From NCBI RefSeq assembly GCF_014653945.1, contig NZ_BNAU01000002.1, positions 1,173,914 to 1,237,913 of the forward strand: a DNA stretch of 64,000 bases, written 5' to 3'. The DNA is from Amycolatopsis deserti (GTDB lineage: Bacteria; Actinomycetota; Actinomycetes; Mycobacteriales; Pseudonocardiaceae). The notes under the pieces are model-generated. The model had not been told where the DNA came from. It did no database searches and was given only the letters and a program-made list of their open reading frames with translations. Of the stretch, positions 24,520 to 32,600 are shown piece after piece; within the stretch, counting starts at the first letter, position 1; every line of letters starts with the position of its first letter. The position numbers and the translations under genes were made by a program.

Positions 24520-25743
24520 GTGAGCGCAGCGAACCCGAGCAGCACCCCGAACCCCGCCCCGCTCGCCGGACTGCGGATAGTGGAACTGTCGAGCTACGTG
24601 GCGACGCCCCTGTGCGGGATGACGCTCGCCCAGCTGGGCGCCGACGTGATCCGGGTGGAGCCGCTCGGCGGTGCGGCCGACCGGACCCGGCTGCCGTTGG
24701 CGCCGACCGGCACGAGCCTCTACTGGACGGGCCTGAACAAGGGCAAGCGGGCGATCGCGGTGAACCTGTCCGCACCGGCAGGCAAGGATCTCGTCGCCCG
24801 TCTGGCGGCCGAACGTGGAATCGTGCTCACGAACTCCGAACGGGTCGTGTCACCGGCGGATCTGCGCGCGCGACGTCCCGATCTCATCCACGTCCTGCTC
24901 ACCGGTCGCCAGGACGGTGGTTCGGCCGTCGACTACACCGTGAACGCCGAGTGCGGGTTCCCGCTGGCCACCGGCCCCGCGGGCGGCGACTCGCCGGTGA
25001 ACCACCTGCTGCCGGCCTGGGACGTCGCGGCCGGGCTGTACCTGGCGGTCGGCCTGCTCAGCGCGGTCCGCGAACACGCGCGGACCGGCCGGCCGCAGAA
25101 CGTGCGCGTCGCGCTGGAAGACGTCGCCCTCGGCGTCACGGGCAACCTGGGTTACCTCGCCCAGGCCCAGATCACCGGCGAAGCACGCGAGCCGGACGGC
25201 AACTTCGTCTACGGCACCTTCGGCAAGGACTTCCTCACCGCGGACGGCATCCGGGTCATGGTCGTCGCGCTCACCCCGCGGCACTGGCGCGACCTGGTCG
25301 CCATGACCGAATCCGCCGAGGTGATCAAGGCGATCGAGACCTCTCGGTCGGCCGATTTCGACGACGAGGGCGACCGGTACCGCCATCGGCACCTCCTGGC
25401 GGCGGTGCTGGGCGACTGGTTCGCGACGCGCCCCTACGCGGAGGTGGCAGCCGCCTTGAGCGAGACCCGCGTCGTCTGGTCGCGGTTCCGCACCTTCACC
25501 GAACTCGCCTCCTCCGGCCTCCTGCGCGACAACCCCCTGTTCAACGAGCTGGACCAGCCGGGCGTGGGGCGCCACCTCGCTCCTGGATCGCCGCTGGTCG
25601 TCGGTGACAACCGGGCGCCGGCGGTGCCCGCGCCCGCGGTCGGCGAGCACACCCACGAGCTGCTGCGCGAGGAGATCGGGCTGGACGAGCGCGACATCGA
25701 CCGGCTGGTCCGCGAAGGCGTCATCGAACCGCGCGGCGCCTGA
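24520..25743 (+). CDS. CaiB/BaiF (family III) CoA-transferase
   Basis: 407 residues from GTG 24520, with a weak GAGGT upstream. The family III start motif APLAGLRIVELSSYVATPLCGMTLAQLGADVIRVEPLGG is at residues 10-50. NKGKRAIAVNLSAPAGKDLV, then TYGTFGKDFLTADG-like and SRFRTFTEL segments follow. The catalytic Asp usually found at about position 170 is not evident to me: this stretch (VNAECGFPLATGPAG) differs from the canonical form. The mesaconyl-CoA C1-C4 transferase and 2-methylfumaryl-CoA branch is a possible relative. CoA donor and acceptor are unknown. It is likely a single-gene unit ending at a strong hairpin. Confidence 0.88.
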   Translation: MSAANPSSTPNPAPLAGLRIVELSSYVATPLCGMTLAQLGADVIRVEPLGGAADRTRLPLAPTGTSLYWTGLNKGKRAIAVNLSAPAGKDLVARLAAERGIVLTNSERVVSPADLRARRPDLIHVLLTGRQDGGSAVDYTVNAECGFPLATGPAGGDSPVNHLLPAWDVAAGLYLAVGLLSAVREHARTGRPQNVRVALEDVALGVTGNLGYLAQAQITGEAREPDGNFVYGTFGKDFLTADGIRVMVVALTPRHWRDLVAMTESAEVIKAIETSRSADFDDEGDRYRHRHLLAAVLGDWFATRPYAEVAAALSETRVVWSRFRTFTELASSGLLRDNPLFNELDQPGVGRHLAPGSPLVVGDNRAPAVPAPAVGEHTHELLREEIGLDERDIDRLVREGVIEPRGA

Positions 25744-25746
25744 GAC

Positions 25747-25784
25747 GGCCGGGGCCCGGCCCGGCGTGAGGACGGGCCCCGGCC
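25747..25784. terminator. Terminator hairpin between convergent genes
   Basis: A 12-bp perfect stem (GGCCGGGGCCCG at 25747-25758 with 25773-25784) and a 14-nt loop, between a CoA-transferase and the MmgE/PrpD gene. Confidence 0.75.
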
Positions 25785-25791
25785 GGGCGGG

Positions 25792-27186
25792 TCAGGCGAT
25801 CAACAGTGCGGCCAGCGTCGCCGCGGGCATCGCCGGATCGTCCTCGACGATGGCCCGCAGCAGCGCTGCGCTGCGCTCAGCTCCCAGGGCCGACAGCGTG
25901 AGATCCCGGAACTTGGCGTCGAGGTCGTGCTGCGACATCGGGTTCTCGGCCGTGCCGAGCGGGCTGTCGACGAACAGGTTCTCCCGGGTGCCGTCGGTGT
26001 AGGTGACGGTGATGTCGGCGACCCACTTGCCGCGGTGGGCCGCATCGAGCTCCGGCCGCGGGGTGATGTGGACGCGCCGGGCGAGCTTGTCCACCTCGCT
26101 GCCGTCGGACAGGTCGAGTCGTCCGGCCAGGAAGTCGTGGTGGGTGGTGAAGCCGTTGCCCCGGCCGAGCACCGCGAGGGCGAACTGGAACGGCAGGCTG
26201 TACTGCAGGTTCTCGATCGACTGCGGGGAGTACGCGTGCGCGTTGCGGTTGCCGACGATGATGTTCCCGCCGGCTTGGATCCCCAGTTCGACGGTGTCGA
26301 TCTCCGCGGCGCGGTCCGCCAGCCGGCGCGCGCCGTCGATGTAGGCGTGGTTGATGCCGCAGCAGCAGTACGGCTTGATCCAGATGCGGGTGATCTCGAA
26401 CGGCCGGCCCGGGGCGAACGCGGCGGCGGCGTCCTCCCCCGCGGAACGCCCGAGGAAAGTGCGGTAGAAGCCCTTGCCACCGCTGAGGAACTCCGCGGGA
26501 CCGGTGATGCCCGCCTCGGCCATCTCCGCCGAGCGGATGCCGTTGCGGGTACCGATGCCGGCGTGCACCCGCTTCACGGACCCACCGGACGAGGTGTATT
26601 CGGTGGTTCCGGCGCAGTGGCTCATCGCGATCGACAACGCGTGGTGGATCCGTTCGCGGTCGAAACCGCGCATCTTCGCGACCACGGCGGCGGCACCGAA
26701 CGCGGAGAGCACCGCGTGCGGGTGGAACCCGCGCTCCAGCAGATCCGGCGCGGCGAGCACACCGAGCCGGGTGTAGACCTCGTACCCGGCGACGATGCCC
26801 AGCAGCACCTCGCGCATCGTCGCGCCGATCTCCTCCCCCACGGCCAGCGCGGTGGGGACCACGCAGCTGCCGGGGTGGCTCGAGCTCGCGCGGTGGGCGT
26901 CGTCGTACTCGAAGCCGTGGCCGAACGAGGCGTTGACGAACGCCGCGTCGGCGGCACTCATCCGGTCACCGGCGACGGTCACCCGGGCCGACCCGGGCGC
27001 GTGCGACGCCCGCGTGAGCCGCAGGACCGTCTGGCTCCAGGGCAACGCGGCGCAACCCACCTGAACAGCCAGCTGGTCCTGCAGGAGCCGCCGCGCGCCG
27101 CGGACCACTTCGGCCGGGAGTGTTTCGTAGCGCAGCTCGTCGACCAGGTGCACCACGGCTGCTTCGAGCGGCGGGGCTTCCGGCAT
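25792..27186 (-). CDS. MmgE/PrpD family protein (first paralogue)
   Basis: 464 residues, the normal length of the family (2-methylcitrate dehydratase PrpD, cis-aconitate decarboxylase, related lyases). Typical stretches include FVNASFGHGFEYDDAHRASSSHPGSCVVPTALAVGE, IVAGYEVYTRLG, GFHPHAVLSAFGAAAVVAKMRGF and IWIKPYCCCGINHAYIDGA, where PrpD-like proteins have KPYPxCxxxH. It lies 66 bp downstream of a second MmgE/PrpD gene. A neighbouring CoA-transferase, CitE-like lyase and dehydratase suggest a branched di- or tricarboxylic acid substrate. The specific reaction cannot be assigned. Confidence 0.9.
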   Translation of the reverse strand: MPEAPPLEAAVVHLVDELRYETLPAEVVRGARRLLQDQLAVQVGCAALPWSQTVLRLTRASHAPGSARVTVAGDRMSAADAAFVNASFGHGFEYDDAHRASSSHPGSCVVPTALAVGEEIGATMREVLLGIVAGYEVYTRLGVLAAPDLLERGFHPHAVLSAFGAAAVVAKMRGFDRERIHHALSIAMSHCAGTTEYTSSGGSVKRVHAGIGTRNGIRSAEMAEAGITGPAEFLSGGKGFYRTFLGRSAGEDAAAAFAPGRPFEITRIWIKPYCCCGINHAYIDGARRLADRAAEIDTVELGIQAGGNIIVGNRNAHAYSPQSIENLQYSLPFQFALAVLGRGNGFTTHHDFLAGRLDLSDGSEVDKLARRVHITPRPELDAAHRGKWVADITVTYTDGTRENLFVDSPLGTAENPMSQHDLDAKFRDLTLSALGAERSAALLRAIVEDDPAMPAATLAALLIA

Positions 27187-27252
27187 GGGCTTCTCACTTT
27201 CCTTCGCAACGCACCACGCGCTGGTGCGGTGACGTACCGATGTGTGGAACAG

Positions 27253-28677
27253 CTACCGGGGCGGGCGCACGCAGTCCATGAGCGTGCTGACGTCCGCCAC
27301 CGCCTCCAGTCCGAGGACCGCGTCGACCACGGCCGCCACGTTCGATTCGGGCAGGACGCCGTCGGCGTTGTGCCGGAACTTGGCGACCAGGTCCTCGGTC
27401 GTCATCCGCGTGGCGGGGTCGGGCGACGGCACGCCCTTGGGGTAGCTGCGCTCCCCGACGAACGTCTTCCCGCGCGCGGTCACCTCGACCCGGGACGGGC
27501 GCGCCGCGGGGTGGCCGCTGATCGCCGACACGTAGTCCGCGTGCGGCTCGTAGGACACCTTCTCCATCAGCTCGAGGACCGACCGGCTGTGCACCAGTTC
27601 CGGGTCCAGCCAGTCCCTGCCCGGCGGTACCCGGTGCGCCCCCACCGCGAGCCCGTGCGCGATGCTGAACTCGGCGTCCCGGGGTTCGGCGATCGTGCGG
27701 TTGAGCCACACGGGCTGCTGCACGAACGGCTCCCCCCACGTCTTGATGGAGTCGATCTCCTCCGGCGCGAGGTCGTGGGTCTCGACGATCTCGCGCAGCG
27801 CGTCGAGCGGGGCGTGCAGGATCCGGCAGTGCGGGTACGGTTTGTAGGCCTGTTCGGTGACGAACTTCCAGTCGCTGCCCAGATCGGCAGTGATCCGCTC
27901 GGGTTCCCAGCGGGTGGTGCCGATGAAGCGCGGCCAGCCGAACTCCGCGTCGTCGAGGATCCGCAGATCGCCGCGGTGCCCGAACTCGGCCAGGTGCGCG
28001 GCGGTCAGCGCCGTCTGCGGGAGGGTCCCCGCGAGCATGTACTTGATCGTCGTGCTCGGCGTGTGCATCATCCACGCCCGCATGGCGTTGACCGGGGCGG
28101 TGCTGGCCGCGATGCCCAGTGCGTGGGCCAGCGTCTCCTCGGACAGTCCCTTCACCATCGCGACCGCGGCGGTCGCGCCGAACACCGTGCTGCTGTACCC
28201 GTAGACCGGCGGGATCGTGACCTCGCCGTCCTTGATGTCGCGCAGGTAGTCGGTCGCCTTGCCGATCCGGTACGACATCTCGTGCGCCACAGCCAGTGCC
28301 GCGATCAGGTCCTTCCCCGGCCGGTGGCCCGCTTCGGCCACGGCCAGGGCACCGGGCACCACGTACGGGGTGACGTGACCCGGCGGGACGACGGCGTCCA
28401 TGTCGAGGGCGTTGACGAGGTCGGCGTTGGCGAACGCGGCGCCGAAGATCGAGACCTTGTCGGCGGTACCGATCAGCGTGGCGTCGCCGCTCGCGCCGCC
28501 GAGCAGCGACGCGAACTCGATGGCCTTGCGCGCACCGGGTTCGGCCACCGCGGCCAGCGCGCATCCGAGCGAGTCCAGCAGGATCCGCTTGCACTCCTCG
28601 ACCACGTCGTCCGGCAGGGCCGCGAACCCGCTGCGGCTGCTGAACTCGGCCAGGCGCTCGACGAGGGTCTGGGACAT
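27253..28677 (-). CDS. MmgE/PrpD family protein (second paralogue)
   Basis: 474 residues. Family stretches: ILLDSLGCALAAVAEPGARKAIEFA, AAFANADLVNALDMDAVVPPGHVTPYVVPGALAVAE, AVAHEMSYRIGKATDYL, AYKPYPHCRILHAPLDALREI and SAISGHPAARPSRVEVTARG. The KPYPHC motif is closer to the canonical PrpD pattern than in the downstream paralogue, so the two have diverged. It is the first gene of the leftward MmgE pair and carries the AT-rich box just upstream. Possible activities include dehydration or decarboxylation of a branched tricarboxylate; unproven. Confidence 0.9.
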   Translation of the reverse strand: MSQTLVERLAEFSSRSGFAALPDDVVEECKRILLDSLGCALAAVAEPGARKAIEFASLLGGASGDATLIGTADKVSIFGAAFANADLVNALDMDAVVPPGHVTPYVVPGALAVAEAGHRPGKDLIAALAVAHEMSYRIGKATDYLRDIKDGEVTIPPVYGYSSTVFGATAAVAMVKGLSEETLAHALGIAASTAPVNAMRAWMMHTPSTTIKYMLAGTLPQTALTAAHLAEFGHRGDLRILDDAEFGWPRFIGTTRWEPERITADLGSDWKFVTEQAYKPYPHCRILHAPLDALREIVETHDLAPEEIDSIKTWGEPFVQQPVWLNRTIAEPRDAEFSIAHGLAVGAHRVPPGRDWLDPELVHSRSVLELMEKVSYEPHADYVSAISGHPAARPSRVEVTARGKTFVGERSYPKGVPSPDPATRMTTEDLVAKFRHNADGVLPESNVAAVVDAVLGLEAVADVSTLMDCVRPPR

Positions 28678-28691
28678 CGCTTCTCCGTTCT

Positions 28692-28720
28692 CACATTAAT
28701 ATATTTTATGTAAACTCAAC
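28692..28720 (-). promoter_or_regulatory. AT-rich box upstream of the MmgE/PrpD operon
   Basis: The tract CACATTAATATATTTTATG (from 28692) runs to 28715. On the minus strand it reads ACATAAAATATATTAATG after a GTTGAG hexamer (28715-28720). It starts 15 bp upstream of the second MmgE/PrpD start, very close for a promoter. TAAAATATATT is shared with the box at 29046-29069. Confidence 0.55.
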
Positions 28721-28833
28721 CCGGGGTGACTGTCAAGGGATGGCGGCCGCCGGCGGATCCACGAGCCGGCTCACGATGGCGAGAAGTTCCCCGGCGGAGC
28801 TCGCCCGGGACGACTCAGGATGACGCCAAGGCC

Positions 28834-28983
28834 CCCGCAGGGCTCCCCGGCAGGGCTCCCCGGCAGGGCTCCCCGACAGGGCTCCCCAGCGGGGCTCCCC
28901 AGCGGGACTACCCGGTGGGGCTCCCAGTGGGACTTCCCGGTGGGGCTCCCCGGCAGGGATCCCCGGCAGGGCTTCCCCACGGG
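28834..28983. repeat. 13-bp minisatellite in the MmgE / CoA-transferase divergent gap
   Basis: About 11 imperfect copies of GGCAGGGCTCCCC; the first copies are nearly identical and later ones drift to GGTGGGGCTCCC and GGTGGGACTTCCC. As 13 is not a multiple of three it is not coding. It fills most of the 427-bp gap between 28678 and 29104, whose two ends carry AT-rich boxes. Confidence 0.85.
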
Positions 28984-29045
28984 AGCTCGCCGACGACCCG
29001 CGTCGCACACCGCGGCGGCGGCGCAGGGTGGCCACCCTTGTCGCT

Positions 29046-29069
29046 GAAATATATTTTACTTAGTATTGC
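29046..29069 (+). promoter_or_regulatory. AT-rich box upstream of the third CoA-transferase
   Basis: GAAATATATTTTACTTAG (from 29046) continues to 29069. It lies 35 bp before the start codon and shares AATATATTTTA with the box on the other side of the same divergent gap. Confidence 0.55.
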
Positions 29070-29104
29070 TGACGAGCGTACTTCTCATCGGAGCGAGGTC
29101 CACC

Positions 29105-30277
29105 ATGCAGCACAAGCCGCTCACGGGCATCAGGATCCTGGAGATCGGCGGGTACATCTCCCTTCCCTACGGCACCTCACTCCTGTGCGCGCTGGGAGCC
29201 GAGGTCGTCAAGGTCGAGAAACCGGGAGACGGTGAGGACTTCCGGCGCCGGGACAACAACCGCAGCGTGTACTTCATCCAGGTGAACGCGGGCAAGCGCA
29301 GCCTGGCCGTCGACCTGAAGCGCCCGGAGGGTGTGGCGCTGGTGAAGAAGCTGATCCCACGGTTCGACGTGGTCCTGGAGAACATGCGGCCCGGCAAGCT
29401 GGCCGCGCTCGGGCTCGGGCCGGACGACTGCCGCGCCCTGCGGCCGGACCTGGTCTACGGATCGGTGACCGGGTTCGGCAGCGGCGGGCCGCTCGCCTCA
29501 CGCCCGGCCTACGACACGATCGGCCACGCCTTCGGGGGCCTCTACTCCCTGTTCAGCGATGCCGGGAACTACCAGCTCGCGGGCGGGCTCTGCGCCGACC
29601 TCGTCACCGGCCTCGCCACCGCGACCGGCGTGCTCGCCGCCCTGGTCGGTCGCGCTTCATCGGGCACCGGACAACACGTCGAGACCTCGATCATGGAGGC
29701 GGTCAGCACGCTGACCACCGACGCCATCACGCAGTACTTCGAGACCGGGACCGACCCGGACCGGCAGAGCAGGCATCCGCAGGCCCAGAACTTCTGCGTC
29801 AAGACCGCCTCGGGCGAGTTCCTCGCGCTCCACCTGTCGTCGTCGCAGAAGTTCTGGCGGTCGCTGTGCGCCGCGATGAGCCGGCCGGACCTCCCCGAGG
29901 ACCCGCGGTTCGCCGAGTTCCGCCACCGCGAGCGGAACTACTTCGAGCTGGTGAAGATCGTGGAGGCCGAGTTCGCCACGAAACCGAAGGACGAGTGGGA
30001 GAAGCGGCTCACCGAGTACGACGTCCCGTTCGCGCCGGTGCTGACCATGTCCGGCTACATCGAGCACCCGCAGGTGAAATGGCTCGATCTGATCGAGCCG
30101 GAGCGGAACGGCGTATCGCTGGTCCGGCCTCCCTGGCGGTTCGAGGGGGCCCGCCCGGAGCGTGGTGGCGACGCCCCCCGCGTCGGGCAGCACAGCCGCG
30201 AGGTCGCGTCCGAGATCTGTGACGACGCCGAGATCGACGAGCTCGTCGCGGCCGGCGTGTTGTACGTGGAGTCCTGA
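29105..30277 (+). CDS. CaiB/BaiF (family III) CoA-transferase
   Basis: 390 residues from ATG 29105, with GCGAGG upstream; an in-frame earlier ATG at 29066 would overlap the AT-rich box. The family III N-terminus KPLTGIRILEIGGYISLPYGTSLLCALGAEVVKVEKPGDGEDFR is present. So are VNAGKRSLAVDLKRPEGVAL and SVTGFGSGGPLASRPAYDTIGHAFGG, whose Asp in AYD is the usual catalytic aspartate. It is convergent with a CitE-like lyase/dehydratase pair. Such CoA-transferases activate itaconate, mesaconate or oxalate using succinyl-CoA or another donor. The context favours a C5-branched acid, by inference. Confidence 0.92.
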   Translation: MQHKPLTGIRILEIGGYISLPYGTSLLCALGAEVVKVEKPGDGEDFRRRDNNRSVYFIQVNAGKRSLAVDLKRPEGVALVKKLIPRFDVVLENMRPGKLAALGLGPDDCRALRPDLVYGSVTGFGSGGPLASRPAYDTIGHAFGGLYSLFSDAGNYQLAGGLCADLVTGLATATGVLAALVGRASSGTGQHVETSIMEAVSTLTTDAITQYFETGTDPDRQSRHPQAQNFCVKTASGEFLALHLSSSQKFWRSLCAAMSRPDLPEDPRFAEFRHRERNYFELVKIVEAEFATKPKDEWEKRLTEYDVPFAPVLTMSGYIEHPQVKWLDLIEPERNGVSLVRPPWRFEGARPERGGDAPRVGQHSREVASEICDDAEIDELVAAGVLYVES

Positions 30278-30281
30278 GGGC

Positions 30282-30317
30282 GGGGCGAGCATCGAGGGCT
30301 TCCTCGATGCTCGCCCC
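30282..30317. terminator. Terminator hairpin between convergent genes
   Basis: A perfect 16-bp stem (GGGGCGAGCATCGAGG at 30282-30297 with 30302-30317) and a 4-nt loop, located 4 bp after the CoA-transferase stop and 5 bp before the end of the CitE-like gene. Confidence 0.85.
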
Positions 30318-30322
30318 TGCGG

Positions 30323-31111
30323 CTACGCCCGGGCCAGGATCGCCTGGGCGCGCAGGATCACCGGACGGTCCACCATCTGACCGTTGTGGACGGCGACCGA
30401 CCCGTCGGTCACCGAAGCCAGCACCTCCTCGGCCCACCGGATCTCGGCTTCCGTCGGGGTGAAGGCGGCGTTCACCGGGCCCGCCTGGCGGGGGTGGATG
30501 CAGAGCTTGCCGGTGAACCCGAGCTCGATCGCGTGCTCCAGGTCGGCGCGCAGCACTGCCTCGTCGTCCAGGGCGGTGGTGACCCCGTCGATCGGGGCGC
30601 CGCGTCCGGCCGCCGCGGCGGCGAGCACCACCGCCGACCGCGCGTGCCGCAGCGCGGCGTGCGAGCGGTGGTCGACACCGATCTGCGCCGCCAGATCGAT
30701 GCTGCCGAACGCGGGCCGCACGACCGGGTCCGCGGCACACACCTCGGCGGCGAGCAACACCCCCGTCGCCGTCTCGATCAGCGGGATCACTTCGGTACCC
30801 GACCGGTCCGCGACCAGGTTCAGCACCGCCCGGTCCTCGGCCTTGGGCACCATCACGGCGCGAGCCCGCCCCGCGACCGCGGTGAGGTCGTCGGAGAACC
30901 ACGGCGTTCCGGATCCGTTGATCCGGACCACGGCCTCATGCCCATCCGCCAGCCAGGACCGGACGTGCTCCCGGGCTTCCGCCTTGCTCTCGGGACCGAC
31001 GGCGTCCTCCAGGTCCAGCACGACCACGTCGGCACCGGAGGCGGCAGCCTTGGCGAACCGGTCCGGCCGGTGGCCGGGCACGAACAGGAAACTCCTCGCA
31101 CTTGTCAGCAT
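30323..31111 (-). CDS. CitE-like CoA ester lyase (HpcH/HpaI family)
   Basis: 262 residues from ATG 31111, shorter than the ~290 of many CitE-like proteins. Signature segments: ARSFLFVPGHRPDRFAKAAASGADVVVLDLEDAVGPESKAEAR with the Mg-binding acidic cluster, VRINGSGTPWFSDDL, MVPKAEDRAVL, IETATGVLLAAEVC and AFGSIDLAAQIG, plus KLCIHPRQAGPVNAAF. These enzymes cleave malyl-, citramalyl- or beta-methylmalyl-CoA. The start overlaps the stop of the FAS1-like dehydratase gene by 4 bp (ATGA). The pair would hydrate an unsaturated C5-CoA and split it to pyruvate or glyoxylate plus an acyl-CoA. Confidence 0.92.
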   Translation of the reverse strand: MLTSARSFLFVPGHRPDRFAKAAASGADVVVLDLEDAVGPESKAEAREHVRSWLADGHEAVVRINGSGTPWFSDDLTAVAGRARAVMVPKAEDRAVLNLVADRSGTEVIPLIETATGVLLAAEVCAADPVVRPAFGSIDLAAQIGVDHRSHAALRHARSAVVLAAAAAGRGAPIDGVTTALDDEAVLRADLEHAIELGFTGKLCIHPRQAGPVNAAFTPTEAEIRWAEEVLASVTDGSVAVHNGQMVDRPVILRAQAILARA

Positions 31112-31932
31112 CAGGCGCTCCGGACCGTTCCAGTCGCCGTCCGGCGGCCGTAGATGTCCCGCACCGAAGTGGTGGTCCGGTCCCCCTCCGGCACCGCGCC
31201 GGCCACCATCCCCTGGTGGTCGAACAGGGGCGAGACCAGACGGTAGTCGAACACCAGGTCGCCGCCGCAGCCGGCGGCACGCGCGACTTCGGCCATCGCC
31301 AGCGCCTGGAGCGGGCCGTGGGTCAGCAGCCCGGGATAGCCCTCGGTGTCGCGGGCGTAGTCCCGGTCGTAGTGGATGCGGTGCGCGTTGTAGGTCAGCG
31401 CCGAGAAGCGGAACAGCAACGTCGGCGACACCTCGATCGCCCACTCACCGGGCCCGGGAGGAACCACCTCCCCCTCTTCCGTCTCGGACGCGGCACCCGA
31501 GGTCGCCGGCCGATAGACGATGTCCTGCTGCTCGTCCACCACGATCCGGCCGTCCTGCTCGATCAGGTGCTCGACGACGACGAACGTGAGCGGCCCCGTC
31601 CGGCCCTGCTTGTCCTGAACCGACAGCACCCGGGTGCGCCGCGTCGCGGGCACGCCGCACCGCAGTGCCCCTCGAGTACGAACCCGGCCACCGGCCCACA
31701 TCCGGCGGCGACCCGGCCCGGGGGGCGCCGGGACACAGTTGCGCGCCGGGTGCCCGTCCGGTCCCAGATCGGCCTGCGCGGGCCGTTCCAGCAGGTACAG
31801 CCAGTGCCACAGCGGCGGCAACCCCTCACCGCCGTCGAGGTCGGGAACCGGGACGTCGAGCAGCGCGCCCAGCGCCAATGCGGGCCCGGGTAGCAGGAGC
31901 TCGGTGCGTTCGACGATGTCTGCTGACGACAT
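31111..31932 (-). CDS. FAS1-like / MaoC-type dehydratase (mesaconyl-C4-CoA hydratase-like)
   Basis: 273 residues from ATG 31932, which follows GAGGAAGGTC; the ATG at 31944 lacks an SD. It is a double hot-dog protein. The N-terminal half is the FAS1-like dehydratase domain (LPPLWHWLYLLERPAQADLGPDGHP). The C-terminal half carries the hydratase motif RFSALTYNAHRIHYDRDYARDTEGYPGLLTHGPLQALAM, a form shared with mesaconyl-C4-CoA hydratase and itaconyl-CoA hydratase. It is translationally coupled to the CitE-like lyase. Predicted reaction: addition of water to a mesaconyl-, itaconyl- or methylfumaryl-type CoA ester. Confidence 0.87.
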   Translation of the reverse strand: MSSADIVERTELLLPGPALALGALLDVPVPDLDGGEGLPPLWHWLYLLERPAQADLGPDGHPARNCVPAPPGPGRRRMWAGGRVRTRGALRCGVPATRRTRVLSVQDKQGRTGPLTFVVVEHLIEQDGRIVVDEQQDIVYRPATSGAASETEEGEVVPPGPGEWAIEVSPTLLFRFSALTYNAHRIHYDRDYARDTEGYPGLLTHGPLQALAMAEVARAAGCGGDLVFDYRLVSPLFDHQGMVAGAVPEGDRTTTSVRDIYGRRTATGTVRSA

Positions 31933-32252
31933 GACCTTCCTCATCGGATCTTGTGACAGTTGACGAGAGATGGCGGACGACGGCGTGTCCCGGCCGGATC
32001 GTTCCCGAGCGCCGCCGAGCGGAGTCCACATCGGTCGTGTCGGAGCCACTCACGGCACGCTCGCTGTCGCGTCTCGGTGGCTCAACCCTATTCTCCGGAA
32101 TTCAGGTGGAGTAGTTAGACCCGTCACAAGTGGTCTCGGACGCCCGGGTCGCGGGCCCGCCGGCGCACTCGTCCACGATTACTGCGTCAACCGGTGGGAG
32201 TTCGGCTCCGGCCGCGTCGGCGGGTTTGCCCCTCGCTTGCCTCATCCCTTTA
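31933..32252. other. Intergenic stretch without recognisable genes
   Basis: About 320 bp upstream of the dehydratase gene. It has lower GC than the flanks in its middle (around 32070-32120), with no coding sequence, hairpin or repeat I can support. The promoter of the leftward dehydratase/lyase pair must lie in its left part. Confidence 0.5.
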
Positions 32253-32267
32253 GAAATATTTTATACC
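32253..32267 (+). promoter_or_regulatory. AT-rich box upstream of the dienelactone hydrolase remnant
   Basis: GAAATATTTTATACC, the right-most of the AT-rich boxes, 14 bp ahead of the surviving hydrolase reading frame. It suggests the decayed gene once belonged to the same regulon, or that a deletion joined a regulon promoter to the gene fragment. Confidence 0.45.
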
Positions 32268-32281
32268 CTCGCTAGTGGAGC

Positions 32282-32600
32282 GTGGATCCGCCCACAACCT
32301 GGCTTCGAGGCTTGGCCAGGACGGCGCTGGCCGAGTGCGGCGGGCCTGGCGTGGGAGCGATCGGGCTGTGTTTCACCGGCCACTTCGCGCTCCCCATGAC
32401 ATTCGAACCGGCCGTCATCGCGCCTGTGGTCAACCATCCCTCGCTGCCGCTGGACGACCCGCCGGACTGGAAATCAGCGACGGGGACGACGCGATGGTGC
32501 GCGAGCGCATCGAGCGTGATGGCGCTCCTGGGCGACCTTCCTCACCGACCGGCTCAGCCACGACGATCCGCGGGGACGAGAAACGCGTTGATCGGCGCGG
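32282..32600 (+). pseudogene. Dienelactone hydrolase family remnant, truncated and frameshifted
   Basis: The first frame encodes WLRGLARTALAECGGPGVGAIGLCFTGHFALPMTFEPAVIAPVVNHPSLPL, a clear dienelactone-hydrolase segment with the nucleophile-elbow Cys in GLCFTG. Near 32460 the match moves to another frame (LEISDGDDAMVRERIERDG). It moves again near 32520 (TFLTDRLSHDD), following the order found in intact family members. The N-terminal half, including the oxyanion strand, is missing. The gene is therefore inactive. Downstream, to 32760, a frame ending SWNSPVTDDL has no relative that I recognise. Confidence 0.7.

Noticed and set aside
25927-28713. A 928-codon plus-strand open frame opposite the two MmgE/PrpD genes
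   Set aside because: It is the antisense of two family-typical coding sequences and encodes low-complexity His/Arg/Asp/Val-rich sequence with no domain.
28834-28983. CRISPR array
   Set aside because: Units are 13 bp, contiguous, without spacers, and no cas genes are nearby; it is a minisatellite.
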